A stretch of DNA of 64,000 nt from Centroberyx gerrardi (GCF_048128805.1 NC_136010.1:31809990-31873989), one strand, 5' to 3'. Numbered from the stretch's first letter, positions 48,001 to 56,010 are shown. Program-made: numbers and translations. The notes: generated by a model not told the origin, from the letters alone.

Positions 48001-50297
48001 CTCACCTGGCGTGATCGTGTCCCTCATACTGAAATACTTGCAAAGACCAACTGCAGAAGTATCGAGGCCACGATCACCCAGCACCAATTACGCCGGCTTG
48101 GACATGTGATCCGGATGCCCCAAGACCGACTGCCCCGCAGAGCGCCGTATGGCCAGTTACACCGTGGCCGGCGCTCGGCAGGAGGGCAGAAGAAGAGGTA
48201 CAAGGACCGGCTGAAGACTTTACTGAGGAAGTGCAACATCAGACCCGAGGACCTGGAGGATGCTGCTGCTGACCGCGACTCCCGGCGGCAGCGCCGCCTA
48301 GTCGGAACTCGCAGGCTGGAGGAGGAGAGGACTGCCAGAAGACAGCAACAGAGACTCAGCAGGAACACACCCATGGCTGCCAGTACTACCACCTCCACTA
48401 CAACTTACACAGCCCCACCTGCTTCCTGGACTGGACTCTTCAGCCATCAAAGAACCCAACGTTAAAGGACACAAGTGGACGTCGTCATCGGATTCCATGG
48501 ACAACCATAAGCAAGCAAGTAAGCGCGTGTGTGTGTTTCAGTGTGTGTGTCAGTGTGTGTGTGTTTCAGTGTGTATGTGTCAGTGTGTGTGTGTGCGTGT
48601 GTCAGTGTGTGTGTGTGTATGTGTCAGTGGGTGTGTGTGTGTGTGTGTGTGTGTCAGTGTGTGTGTGCACCTTGCTCTTGTGTTTCTTGGCTCTGTGTTT
48701 GTCGGTGCTGATGTCATCCAGCAGCTCTCCCTCCTCATCCTCGTCTTCATCGCTGTCCTCAGTGTTTTCCAGGAAGTTGAACGTCTCCAGAACGTCTCCT
48801 GGACTCCTGGACACACACACACACACACACAGCATGATGGACCTGTCTGTCTCTTCTGTTCACACCGGTTCAGAACACATGAAGAAACAGCTGAATATGA
48901 GCATCATTCCAGACTTCATTTTGTTCTGTTAGGCTTTCCGTCTCCTTCTACCCATAATCCCTTGTGTTTCAGGTGTCAGTTCTCTTGTTAGAGGACTGAC
49001 ACCCGGGCCACACCGCCTACCTGAGCAGCGCGTGTGCGTCGCGGAACCTGTTGCTTTTCATTTCGGCGCCCATGTTAACAGGTTAGAGCAGCCACGCGGC
49101 CCGGCTGCGGCTCATCTAGAGATTCGCCGTGTCGCCTATTTTTTCCGTGTGACGCGTGCGGTTCTCAGCAAAAAATAGACAGTGAAAATGATCTGTTGAT
49201 AGTCATATTGACATCATACCAGCAACATTTCAACATTTCCTTTCAATACAGTTTCAATGTCTATATCTGTAGAATGTCACAGGCATGAAAAAATATACAT
49301 TTTTTTTTTACTCAACACTTTCTGTTTCTGTTTCAAATTAAAAGCCCTCTAGCGTTTCTGGGTTAGAAAATTCAATGACTTCAGAGACCGCAGCAGTTCA
49401 GCGAGGTCGCCGTCACGCACAGGTAGAGGTAGGCGGTGTGGCCCGGCGTGAGACTCTCGCTGCCATGATTTGGTGCCACCAGAGGTCAAAGGTCAGTGTT
49501 CACCTGGAGAAACCAACCAACTGAATCCAGTATCAATTTAATATCTTAAAGAAAACTAAATATCTAGGACTTTTCAATGCAATATGGTTTTAATAGGATA
49601 AAAACTTGGTAAGAGCATCATGAGTTTGATTTCTATAATCAGTTTCAACTTCAATAAATTCAATCATTCCATACAAATTCTGAAAACAGAATTTAAATTC
49701 AGTCGTCCGCTGGAACAAATCTCATCACTTTCAATCTAAGTCATTTACACAAACACAAGATCTCAAGTCAAGACTTTAGAAACCTTTTCAAGTCATCAAA
49801 GTACAAGTCAGAGTCAAGTCCCAAGTCACCAGAACCCAAGTCACCAGAACCCAAGTCACCAGAACCCAAGTCACCAGAACCCAAGTCAAGTCAAGTCTCA
49901 AGTCTTCTCTTCATGCATCAAGTCAAGACTCAAGCAATTAAAACTGTGATGCTAGTCCAAGTCATCTGTTCTGTTGATCCGGTGTGTGTGCGTGTGTGTG
50001 TGTCTGGTGTGTGTGTGTGTGGGGTGTGCGTGTGTGTGTGGTGTGTCTGGTGTGTGTGTGTGTGTGCGGTGTGTGTGTGCGGTGTGTCTGGTGTGTGTGT
50101 GTGTGTGTGTGTGTACCTCTTGCTGTCCGGTCCCTTCCGGCGGTCCGTTCCGTTGATCAGATGCTGCAGGTTCTTGTTCTCCAGAGATCCGTTCTGCTCA
50201 GAACCCGACAGACCGAGCAGAGAGCGAACTCTCTGGGAGCGAACGTCCAGGATGGTGTCAGTGTAGCCCACCTCCTGCAGGTACCTGCACACACACA

Positions 50298-50344
<47 letters not shown>

Positions 50345-50413
50345 ACACACATGGATCAATATCTCCAGTTCTGTTAATAGTAGCAGTAGATAAGAGAGAG
50401 GCAGGCTAATTTG

Positions 50414-50444
<31 letters not shown>

Positions 50445-50543
50445 TGTGTTCTCACTGTCTGAGTAGTTGTCTTCCTTGTTTCCAGGTGAGCTGGCTGTTG
50501 GCAGGAACAGCAGAGACTTCTGAGTCTTTGGTGTCTTCTGCAT

Positions 50544-50582
<39 letters not shown>

Positions 50583-51668
50583 TAATGACCAATTATGACA
50601 CATAATCAAGGAGAGAGGAGAAGAAAGGAGAGGAACAGAGTGGACAAGGAGGAAAGGAGGAGAGAAAACAGGAAAATAGATAAAGGAGAAGATACAGCTG
50701 AGGAGGGGAGAAGAGGAGGAAGAGGAGGAGGAGGAGAAGTAAGAGGAGGAGGAGGAGGAAGAGGAGTAAGAGGAAGAGGAGGAGGAAGAGGAAGAGGAGG
50801 AGGAGTAAGAGGAAGAGGAGGAGGAAGAGGAGGAGACAGAAGACAGAGTGCAGCAGATGGATTTAAAACCCTGCAGCCTTTCTATAGAGAGAAAGTGAAA
50901 GTGCAGTACAGTGTTGTGTAGTATCACAGTACTACACAGTACTACACAGTGTCATGTTGTACTGTACTGTGTATCTGGCGGTAGTACAGTGTTGTGTAGT
51001 ATCACAGTACTACACAGTACTATACAGTACTACACAGTGTCATGTTGTACTGTACTGTGTATCTGGCTGTAGTACAGTGTTGTGTAGTATTTGCAGTATT
51101 TGCAGTACTGTACTGGATCTCGTACCTGATTCAAAGCTTGGCATCTTCACTTCACCTTGGTTCAACTCTGTTCCGTATTTTAACTTGTGGTATTTTGCTC
51201 TGGAGACACAAAACAAAACAAAACAAAACAAAACAAAACAAAACAAAACAACATCAAGACCGCAGGAAAGCAGCAGCTTCATAACTCTGGAGATCCAATT
51301 TAAAAACATGATACCTGAAATTCAATATTATCAAATTATTATCAAATTAAATGTTTCTCTCATCAAAAACAGAATTGTTTTGTCAGAGAAAAACTTAAAA
51401 TGACTCTAAGCTGTGAGAATTTTTTCTACTGGTGGATATTTATTATTTATGTATTTATAACCACAGCATCTGGCCCCACCCACGTCTCTGGCCCCGCCCA
51501 CACGTCTCTGGCCCCGCCCACACGTCTCTGGCCCCGCCCACACAGCAGAGGTTCCGTCTCTTACCTTTCCTGCTTCAGTGCGTATTCTAACATCTTTATT
51601 CTTCTGACCAGATCGTTCTTCAGGTTCTCCTGACCTTTCCTCTCTCCCTGCAGGAACGCTATCCTGGC
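33964..51668 (-). CDS. STRN3: Striatin-3 (SG2NA), exons 2-16; exon 1 outside window
   Basis: STRN3 is a B''' regulatory subunit of PP2A and scaffold of STRIPAK kinase-phosphatase complexes. The exons, 5' to 3' on the - strand, are 51565-51668, 51126-51199, 50456-50537, 50117-50284, 48671-48806, 44401-44536, 42494-42633, 42160-42338, 41553-41600, 41054-41175, 39589-39756, 38323-38463, 37972-38070, 37261-37347 and 33964-34133. Together they are 1854 nt, 617 codons plus stop, with all phases consistent. A coiled coil (residues 1-45 here) is followed by a conserved YLQEVGYTDTILDVRSQRVR block, acidic linkers (EDSDEDEDEEGEL, KEFDFLVTAEDGEG) and a WD40 propeller from about residue 290 to the end. 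Details such as GCDPAHMVASFNTG favour STRN3 over STRN or STRN4. The family's N-terminal caveolin-binding part belongs to the missing exon. The layout matches the short isoform, joining DGTEW to AEPLPFP. Confidence 0.96.
34137..34564. repeat. 32-bp minisatellite carrying STRN3 exon 15 donor copies (distal block)
   Basis: About 13 units of 32 bp. Read on the gene strand, each contains TGATGTCAGGCAGTAAGTTT and then CTCTGTTCTCCC. The block runs up to the exon 16 acceptor. A related block of two to three units lies at 37187-37263 beside exon 15; the two are separated by a retrotransposon. Confidence 0.95.
34565..37186 (-). mobile_element. Decayed non-LTR-type retrotransposon in STRN3 intron 15
   Basis: The - strand carries broken frames that together resemble a reverse-transcriptase protein. 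In order they show KRASFIANPFSF (near 36380), a core with LWLDLANAYGS (near 35780), SMILFALAMN (near 35590), AFVDDLTV (near 35490) and WARMSFKPAKSRSLVLKKG. A C-terminal part follows with PDILLVSEATKSIILLELT and CCKQGWKARCRPTEVGCRG. Frameshifts break it into at least five frames, so it is dead. PDI...LLELTAPWE could be a restriction-like endonuclease, but that is inference. Near-identical 58-bp direct repeats bound it (34565-34622, 37126-37183; about five mismatches). Confidence 0.75.
37187..37263. repeat. 32-bp minisatellite, exon-proximal block
   Basis: Two to three units with TACCTGATGTCAGGCA and the donor GTAAGT. They keep the exon 15 bases CTACC that the distal block has lost, so this end looks ancestral. 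Confidence 0.93.
37261..37347 (-). CDS. STRN3: STRN3 exon 15 (WD repeat 6)
   Basis: Encodes VIHAMVAHLDAVTSLAVDPN and GIYLMSG. Its last 17 bases plus 15 intron bases form the unit of a 32-bp minisatellite in intron 15. The exon-proximal donor keeps phase 1 and joins S-H-D-C of exon 16. Confidence 0.96.
37496..37624. repeat. 43-bp tandem triplication
   Basis: Three near-perfect units containing CAGGAACATGAATGGTGATA in STRN3 intron 14. No coding content. Confidence 0.9.
37972..38070 (-). CDS. STRN3: STRN3 exon 14 (WD repeat 5)
   Basis: Encodes INQVVSHPTLPVTITAHEDR and QIKFYDNKSG. Acceptor TTTTAAG, donor GTCAGT; a short CTCCACCTGTCTGTC repeat follows on the gene strand. Confidence 0.96.
38323..38463 (-). 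CDS. STRN3: STRN3 exon 13 (WD repeat 4)
   Basis: Encodes HGIPTAVDFNGCDPAHMVAS and FNTGDVVVYDLETSQ. This segment best separates STRN3 from its paralogues. Acceptor TGTAG, donor GTAAGA. Confidence 0.96.
38466..38741. repeat. (CA)n/ATATATACCACAC microsatellite cluster
   Basis: Mixed (CA)n with ATATATACCACACACAC and CACCAGACACA interruptions, just upstream of exon 13 on the gene strand. (GT)n at 38279-38308 lies next to its donor. (AAT)n is at about 38838-38870. The 38750-39588 stretch otherwise holds no recognised gene. Confidence 0.9.
39589..39756 (-). CDS. STRN3: STRN3 exon 12 (WD repeat 3)
   Basis: Encodes GHTDAVWGLAYSGIKNRLLS and CSADGTVKLWNPQEK, a canonical WD40 blade. Acceptor ATCAG, donor GTGAGA. 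Confidence 0.97.
39997..40826. mobile_element. Candidate TIR element with CTTTCACACC ends
   Basis: The left end CAGGTGGTTTTCACACC and the right end, inverted AGGGCGCTTTCACACC, enclose about 830 bp. Inverted GGTCCGGACTTTA/AAAGTCCGAACC motifs follow inside. No transposase or clear target duplication. Lies in STRN3 intron 11. Confidence 0.6.
41054..41175 (-). CDS. STRN3: STRN3 exon 11 (WD repeat 2)
   Basis: Encodes GPVLSLAMTSSGEQCFSGGI and TIQWWNIPS, then DPYDTY. The acceptor follows a roughly 210-bp (CT)n tract (41181-41393); the donor GTACAC merges with (CA)n. Confidence 0.97.
41181..42043. repeat. (GA)n tract and intron sequence around STRN3 exon 10
   Basis: (GA)n with GACA interruptions at 41181-41393, and (GT)n at 41513-41540 next to the exon 10 donor. 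The 41601-42159 intron holds no recognised feature. Confidence 0.85.
41553..41600 (-). CDS. STRN3: STRN3 exon 10
   Basis: A 48-nt exon encoding SASFDVEPIYTFRAH, joining WD blades 1 and 2. Acceptor TTCTAG, donor GTGAGT. Confidence 0.95.
42160..42338 (-). CDS. STRN3: STRN3 exon 9 (first WD repeat)
   Basis: Encodes FRKTWSPKYTLRSHFDGVRA, then LAFHP and EDHTLKLWNL, the first WD40 blade. Phase 0 in, 2 out; donor GTAGGT. Confidence 0.97.
42494..42633 (-). CDS. STRN3: STRN3 exon 8
   Basis: Encodes EPLPFPPARGKSFLLGGSDD and VLGLGDLADLTVANDD. The outer acceptor (42634) is preferred because EPLPFP matches the EPITFP region of human STRN3. A second in-frame acceptor 24 nt further in (exon from 42609) has a good pyrimidine tract and may be alternative. 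Confidence 0.92.
42645..42667. repeat. Homopolymer G23 next to STRN3 exon 8 acceptor
   Basis: Twenty-three uninterrupted G on the + strand, so C on the gene strand, about 11 bases upstream of the acceptor. A second G23 run lies at 44541-44563 before exon 7. Confidence 0.95.
42769..43030 (+). repeat. Dispersed repeat, copy A
   Basis: About 260 bp, including AGAAAAAAGCGTCCTCTATA and GAAGACAAGTTAGTGCAGGA, nearly identical to 53491-53849 in the same orientation. Non-coding and apparently young. Family not recognised. Confidence 0.88.
43616..44398. repeat. 15-bp GCGTCCCCGCTCGCT array and (CT)n tract
   Basis: Six near-perfect 15-bp units at 43616-43705. A roughly 640-bp (CT)n tract with GTGA(A/G)TCTGTCT interruptions then runs up to the STRN3 exon 7 donor. 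All frames appear open by composition only. Confidence 0.93.
44401..44536 (-). CDS. STRN3: STRN3 exon 7
   Basis: Encodes VGNEGLASEEDADTEEALKE and FDFLVTAEDGEGAGEARSSG, strongly conserved in striatin-3. The acceptor tract is a run of 23 C on the gene strand; the donor GTGAGA opens into (GA)n. Confidence 0.96.
44640..45077. other. Unassigned segment between microsatellite tracts
   Basis: Moderately GC-rich sequence between (GT)n at about 44656-44702 and (CA)n at 45049-45076. It may be 5' UTR or flank of the adjacent retrotransposon. I could not assign it. Confidence 0.4.
45078..48515 (+). mobile_element. APE-type LINE with inverted 5' segment
   Basis: The 3' portion reads on + from about 45935. 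It has the endonuclease C-terminal part (AEHDLTITNT, HWHLIDYVIVRR, ECWTDHR), then RT pieces: LKNNKSSGTDSIPAELLKQG, FIDLSKAFDTVNRELLW, TGVRQGRVLAPVLFN and LQYADDCALVAHS. A C-terminal part with YSCEAWVTYSRH and QLRRLGHVIRM follows, ending near 48465. The endonuclease N-terminal half lies on the - strand at 45078-45596 (ELASWNVRTLLD, ALSETRL, LLGDFNARVGQN), with probable 5' UTR up to 45935. This head-to-head order is the classic 5' inversion. Stops and a frameshift near 47220 make it inactive. It sits in STRN3 intron 6. Confidence 0.87.
48529..48670. repeat. (GT)n with TCAGTGTGTG interruptions
   Basis: The microsatellite lies between the LINE 3' end and the STRN3 exon 6 donor. It reads (CA)n on the gene strand from the donor onward. 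Confidence 0.93.
48671..48806 (-). CDS. STRN3: STRN3 exon 6 (acidic linker)
   Basis: Encodes GDVLETFNFLENTEDSDEDE and a Lys/His-rich end. I chose the acceptor at 48807 rather than 48799 because only it matches the phase of exon 5 and gives K-R-S-P-G-D-V. Donor GTGCAC is weak and opens into (CA)n. Confidence 0.93.
49000..49450. mobile_element. 451-bp MITE with GC-rich inverted ends
   Basis: A perfect 20-base inverted match, CCGGGCCACACCGCCTACCT, is at about 49003-49022 and, inverted, 49427-49446. Further inside the ends stay complementary with a small gap. The interior is AT-rich with no frame. No target duplication was found. Lies in STRN3 intron 5. Confidence 0.8.
49800..50116. repeat. AAGTCACCAGAACCC units and (GT)n around STRN3 exon 5
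   Basis: Four AAGTCACCAGAACCC units at about 49818-49885, then (GT)n with GTCTG interruptions at 49980-50116 meeting the exon 5 donor. (CA)n tracts at 50285-50341 and 50543-50580, and (GT)n at 50411-50450, flank exons 4 and 5. Confidence 0.9.
50117..50284 (-). CDS. STRN3: STRN3 exon 5
   Basis: Encodes YLQEVGYTDTILDVRSQRVR and SLLGLSGSEQNGS. The basic amphipathic stretch is a plausible calmodulin-binding region by family analogy. The donor GTACAC merges with (CA)n. Confidence 0.96.
50456..50537 (-). CDS. STRN3: STRN3 exon 4
   Basis: Encodes SQLTWKQGRQLLR after a short variable Thr/Ser/Asp region. Phases 1 in and 2 out; the donor GTGAGA continues into (CA)n. Confidence 0.94.
50697..51250. repeat. 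GGA polypurine tract, 100-bp duplication and (AAAAC)n
   Basis: (GGA)n-type polypurine sequence at 50697-50832. A block of about 90-100 bp with GTGTTGTGTAGTATCACAGT is duplicated at about 50911-51090. (AAAAC)n at about 51207-51250 lies just before exon 3 on the gene strand. Confidence 0.88.
51126..51199 (-). CDS. STRN3: STRN3 exon 3
   Basis: Encodes AKYHKLKYGTELNQGEVKMP, continuing the coiled-coil end. Acceptor CTCCAG, donor GTACGA. An (AAAAC)n tract lies close upstream on the gene strand. Confidence 0.96.
51565..51668 (-). CDS. STRN3: STRN3 exon 2 (coiled coil)
   Basis: Encodes ARIAFLQGERKGQENLK and RIKMLEYALKQE, the striatin homo-oligomerisation coiled coil that contacts PP2A A. Enters at phase 0. 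The acceptor tract is formed by a minisatellite; donor GTAAGA. Confidence 0.96.
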
Positions 51669-52255
51669 CTGGACAGACAGACAGGTGGAGAGGGAGAGAC
51701 AGGTGGAGAGAGGGAGAGAGAGACAGACAGGTGGAGAGAGGGAGAGAGAGACAGACAGAGAGACAGGTGGAGAGAGAGACAGACAGGTGGAGAGAGGGAG
51801 AGAGAGACAGAGAGAGACAGGTGGAGAGAGGGAGAGAGAGACAGAGAGAGACAGACAGGTGGAGAGAGGGAGAGAGACAGACAGACAGGTGGAGAGAGAG
51901 ACAGACAGGTGGAGAGAGACACAGAGAGAGAGACACAGAGAGAGAGACAGGTGGAGAGAGAGACAGACAGGTGGAGAGAGGGAGAGAGAGACAGAGAGAG
52001 AGACAGGTGAAGAGAGGGAGAGAGAGACAGAGAGAGAGACAGACAGGTGGAGAGAGGGAGAGAGACACAGACAGACAGGTGGAGAGAGAGACAGACAGGT
52101 GGAGAGAGAGACAGACAGAGAGACACAGAGAGAGAGACAGGTGGAGAGAGAGACAGACAGGTGGAGAGAGGGAGAGAGAGAGACAGACAGAGAGACAGAC
52201 AGGTGGAGAGAGAGACAGACAGGTGGAGAGGGAGAGAGAGACAGAAGAGACAGAG
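51669..52255. repeat. GGTGGAGAGAGACAGACA minisatellite at STRN3 exon 2 acceptor
   Basis: Nearly 600 bp of GAGA/CAGACAGGTGGAGAG units. On the gene strand it is a continuous pyrimidine-rich tract ending at the exon 2 acceptor (GTCCAG). Confidence 0.94.
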
Positions 52256-52292
52256 AAATGATTAATCCCAGTAAAACCAGTAAAACCCAGCA

Positions 52293-52468
52293 GTCAGGTG
52301 TGTTGAGGTCAAAGGTCAAACCCTGACTCCTCAGCAGTCAGGTGTGTTGAGGTCAAAGGTCAAACCCTGACTCCTCAGCAGTCAGGTGTGTTGAGGTCAA
52401 AGGTCAAACCCTGACTCCTCAGCAGTCAGGTGTGTTGGGGTCAAAGGTCAAACCCTGACTCCTCAGCA
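52293..52468. repeat. Four 44-bp repeats each with a DR1-like motif
   Basis: A 44-bp unit is repeated four times. Three copies contain AGGTCAAAGGTCA (52306-52318, 52350-52362, 52394-52406). The fourth has GGGTCAAAGGTCA (52438-52450). DR1 is the binding pattern of PPAR/RXR, HNF4 and COUP-TF receptors. Lies in STRN3 intron 1; function is only possible, not shown. Confidence 0.85.
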
Positions 52469-52785
52469 GTAACAGAAGCTGCACACGCAGAGCTTCAGCC
52501 AATAGAATGGAAAATAGAAACAGGAAGTAGAGTTTCAGGCTGCAGGACAAGAAGCCAAGAGGATTCACTCTGAACACGTAGCCGTCATGTACAATAAACT
52601 ACTTATTGATTATTAAAATCTAAGTTACACAACTGACGGGAACATTGTCTTCTTCGTTCTGTCGCGGCACAAAGCCGAGCTCTGATTGGTTCTTCTGTGT
52701 CAGGGGCCATTTTGTTATTTCTCACGTAAAAGTACCTGAATACACAATGAGCAGAGATCAGCTGTCTGCTGCTAACACACACAGC

Positions 52786-52838
52786 AGAGTCTGTCTGTCT
52801 GTCCCCGTCTGTCTGTCTCCGTCTGTCTGTCTGTCCCC

Positions 52839-52869
<31 letters not shown>

Positions 52870-53341
52870 CCCGTCTGTCTGTCTGTCCCCGTCTGTCTGT
52901 CTGTCTGTCCCCGTCTGTCTGTCTGTCTGTCCCCGTCTGTCTGTCTGTCTGTCTGTCTGTCTCCGTCTGTCTGTCTGTCCCCGTCTGTCTGTCTGTCTGT
53001 CTGTCCCCGTCTGTCTGTCCCCGTCTGTCTGTCTGTCTGTCTGTCCCCGTCTGTCTGTCTGTCTGTCCCCGTCTGTCTGTCCCCGTCTGTCTGTCTGTCC
53101 CCGTCTGTCTGTCTGTCTGTCTGTCCCCGTCTGTCTGTCTGTCTGTCTGTCTGTCCCCGTCTGTCTGTCTGTCCCCGTCTGTCTGTCTCCGTCTGTCTGT
53201 CTGTCTGTCTGTCCCCGTCTGTCTGTCTGTCCCCGTCTGTCTGTCTCCGTCTGTCTGTCTGTCCCCGTCTGTCTGTCTGTCTGTCCCCCTGTCTGTCTGT
53301 CCCCGTCTGTCTGTCTGTCCCCCTGTCTGTCTGTCTGTCCC

Positions 53342-53389
<48 letters not shown>

Positions 53390-53391
53390 AG
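52786..53391. repeat. CCCCGTCTGTCTGT minisatellite
   Basis: About 600 bp of (CTGT)n interrupted by CCCCGT and CTCCGT. The low-complexity frames of about 240-250 residues on both strands are artefacts. Confidence 0.95.
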
Positions 53392-53490
53392 ACAGGTTAG
53401 TGTTCATGCAGTCTGCTGTCTGTCCAATCACAGAGCAGAGAGTCTTCAGACAGGTTGAGCTGTTGATGGTACGACTGCAGTGAGGAAAAA

Positions 53491-53849
53491 TCACGGTTTC
53501 ACCGTTTTAGGATTATTATTATTATTATTATTATTATTACGCGCTAACGACAGGGAAAATCAAATGAGCATTTTATAATTACAGGTTTTATTGTATTTTT
53601 CACAACATTTCTTCTGGTTCTGCAGAAAAAAGCGTCCTCTATATTAAAACATTTAACATATTAACATAAACACATTTAAATACAGTGGAAAAAAGGGAAA
53701 ACTAGTTTCATTTTAGAATTCACAAAAGTTGCCATTTGAAAGTGAAATAATAAAACAGTAGCTGCCTTTTGAAGACAAGTTAGTGCAGGAGATCAGATGC
53801 AAACAGCTGATTCAGCAGAATGGAAGACACTCTGCTCAGGAGAAACGCT
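53491..53849 (+). repeat. Dispersed repeat, copy B
   Basis: Direct relative of 42769-43030. It carries an extra (ATT)n-containing insert near 53515-53590 and a short duplication near 53648-53665. Non-coding. Confidence 0.88.
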
Positions 53850-53931
53850 CGTTTGGTTTTGTGACGAGGGGCGTTGGCTAAACACCTTTTAAATAGTTTT
53901 TGTGGATTTTTGTCTTTATTTGATTAGTGGT

Positions 53932-54597
53932 CAGTAGAGAGAGACAGGACAGACAGGTAGAGAGACAGGACAGACAGGCAGAGAGACAGGACAGACAGGC
54001 AGAGAGACAGGACAGACAGGCAGAGAGACGGGACAGACAGGCAGAGAGACAGGCAGAGAGACAGGACAGACAGGCAGAGAGACGGGACAGACAGGCAGAG
54101 AGACGGGACAGACAGGCAGAGAGACAGGCAGAGAGACGGGACAGACAGGCAGAGAGACGGGACAGACAGGCAGAGAGACGGGACAGACAGGCAGAGAGAC
54201 AGGACAGACAGGCAGAGAGACGGGATAGACAGGCAGAGAGACAGGACAGACAGGCAGAGAGACGGGACAGACAGGCAGAGAGACAGGACAGACAGGCAGA
54301 GAGACAGGACAGACAGGCAGAGAGACGGGACAGACAGGCAGAGAGACAGGCAGAGAGACAGGACAGACAGGCAGAGAGACGGGACAGACAGGCAGAGAGA
54401 CGGGACAGACAGGCAGAGAGACAGGCAGAGAGACGGGACAGACAGGCAGAGAGACGGGACAGACAGGCAGAGAGACGGGACAGACAGGCAGAGAGACGGG
54501 ATAGACAGGCAGAGAGACAGGACAGACAGGCAGAGAGACGGGACAGACAGGCAGAGAGACAGGACAGACAGGCAGAGAGACAGGACAGACAGGCAGT
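53932..54597. repeat. GACAGACAGGCAGAGAGACGG array with 276-bp higher-order period
   Basis: Units of 17-31 bp. The rare variant GGGATAGACAGG recurs with 276 bp spacing (54225, 54501), showing duplication of a large block. Confidence 0.93.
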
Positions 54598-55225
54598 GGG
54601 ACGCTCAGCCGGTTCAGCCTCTGGTTCTGAACCTTTTCGTGTTTAAAAGTGAAGTGCAGAACAGACTCTCTGGCATCAGGACCAGGCTTTCAGCCTTCAG
54701 AGCTGAAGTGTGCAGCAGGTGGAGGTTCTTCCAGAACACAGAACCGACCCAAAGGGGTCCTGAAACCAGAGACCTTGGCAGCTGGTCCGGGGATGGAAGA
54801 CCCAGAGGTTCTGATCTAAAGTCCTGTCGAACCCGCAGGTGAGACGTCTGTCTGTGATGAGGCAGGAACACCTGGAGCATTACATCATCCATCCTCCAGA
54901 CACTCGTCTTCCTCTTTAACCTCCACACACTGACACCTGTCGGTCAGCTGTCTGTCTCACTGACCTGTCTGCCTCTCTGCCCCTTTCTATCTATCTAACT
55001 GACCATTTCTACCTGTCTGTCTGTCTTCTCTGTGAGCAGCTGGTCCTGAAACTCAACACTGATAGAAGGCTGAGAGCTATTTATACACACACACACACAC
55101 AGCTGAGCCTCTCTGCCAGGTGCCCATGGCAACAGGGGGGTTTCAGAGGCAAACTGGGGGTCACGACTTCCTCTAGTAAGGGTCGCCATGACGATGAGGA
55201 AACCCCCCCCCCTCCGCCACCCGCT

Positions 55226-55289
<64 letters not shown>

Positions 55290-55416
55290 TGGGGATGTCT
55301 GGAAGAGGGATTACATAACAGACCAGACTAATTCAGCCTCGCACTGATTGGCTGGCTGAGTGATTGACAGCCACAGCCCCACACTACCCCCCACATACCT
55401 CTGACATACCAGGAGG

Positions 55417-55450
<34 letters not shown>

Positions 55451-55545
55451 TGAGGGGGCGTGACCAGGACAGGAGTCCAACAGAAACCTCCAGGTCAAAC
55501 CTCAGCAGCCAGCTGGATGTTTAGAACAGAACAGAGACGCTGTTA
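54598..55545. other. STRN3 intron 1 segment, no gene recognised
   Basis: Unique sequence with (GA)n at 55219-55286 and (GT)n at 55416-55449. No conserved exon found on either strand, including no candidate for STRN3 exon 1. Confidence 0.55.
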
Positions 55546-55549
55546 TTAA

Positions 55550-56010
55550 AGGAGAATTCCCCTTAAACTGCTGTATTTTTCTTCTTGGTGGATAACCGGC
55601 CAATCGTAGACGAGGTGACGTCACCTCCAGATATTTCCAGTTTGATATGAGAAAATGTTTCAGGATGTAAAACATCAGCGGTAAACGTCAGGTTTTGGTG
55701 TCAGTCCCTCAGAATCAAAGAGCGAGGGCTTCTTTCAAGAGCCGCCATTTTGCACCAAGAGACGTTCAACAATCATACAGGGAGAAATCCATCGTAGAAG
55801 AGGAGAGAGACCAGTTTCTCCACCACAGGAGCAGGAAAGAGACCAGAATGCACTGCAGGAGCAGGAGAGAGACCAGAATGCACTGCAGGAGCAGGAGAGA
55901 GACCAGAATGCACTGCAGGAGCAGCAGAGAGACCAGAATGCACTGCAGGAGCAGGAGAGAGACCAGAATGCACTGCAGGAGCAGCAGAGAGACCAATTTC
56001 TAACAGCAAC
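55550..56010 (-). mobile_element. Inverted relative of the TTAA-flanked element, truncated
   Basis: Starts with TTAA then AGGAGAATTCC and follows the 32667-33233 element in reverse order (TTCTTGGTGGATAACCGGCC, CCATTTTGCACCAAGAGACG). It has a longer internal GAGAGACCAGAATGCACTGC array of about six units. The opposite end is not found, so the copy is truncated or rearranged. Confidence 0.8.

Noticed and set aside
48671..48798. Shorter STRN3 exon 6 using the acceptor at 48799
   Set aside because: It would break the reading frame with exon 5 (phase 2). The upstream acceptor gives the conserved SPGDVLETF junction.
33964..51668. Assignment to STRN or STRN4 instead of STRN3
   Set aside because: Residues such as GCDPAHMV, NTG and the VTAEDGEGAGEARSSG linker fit STRN3 best, and the COCH neighbour matches STRN3 synteny.
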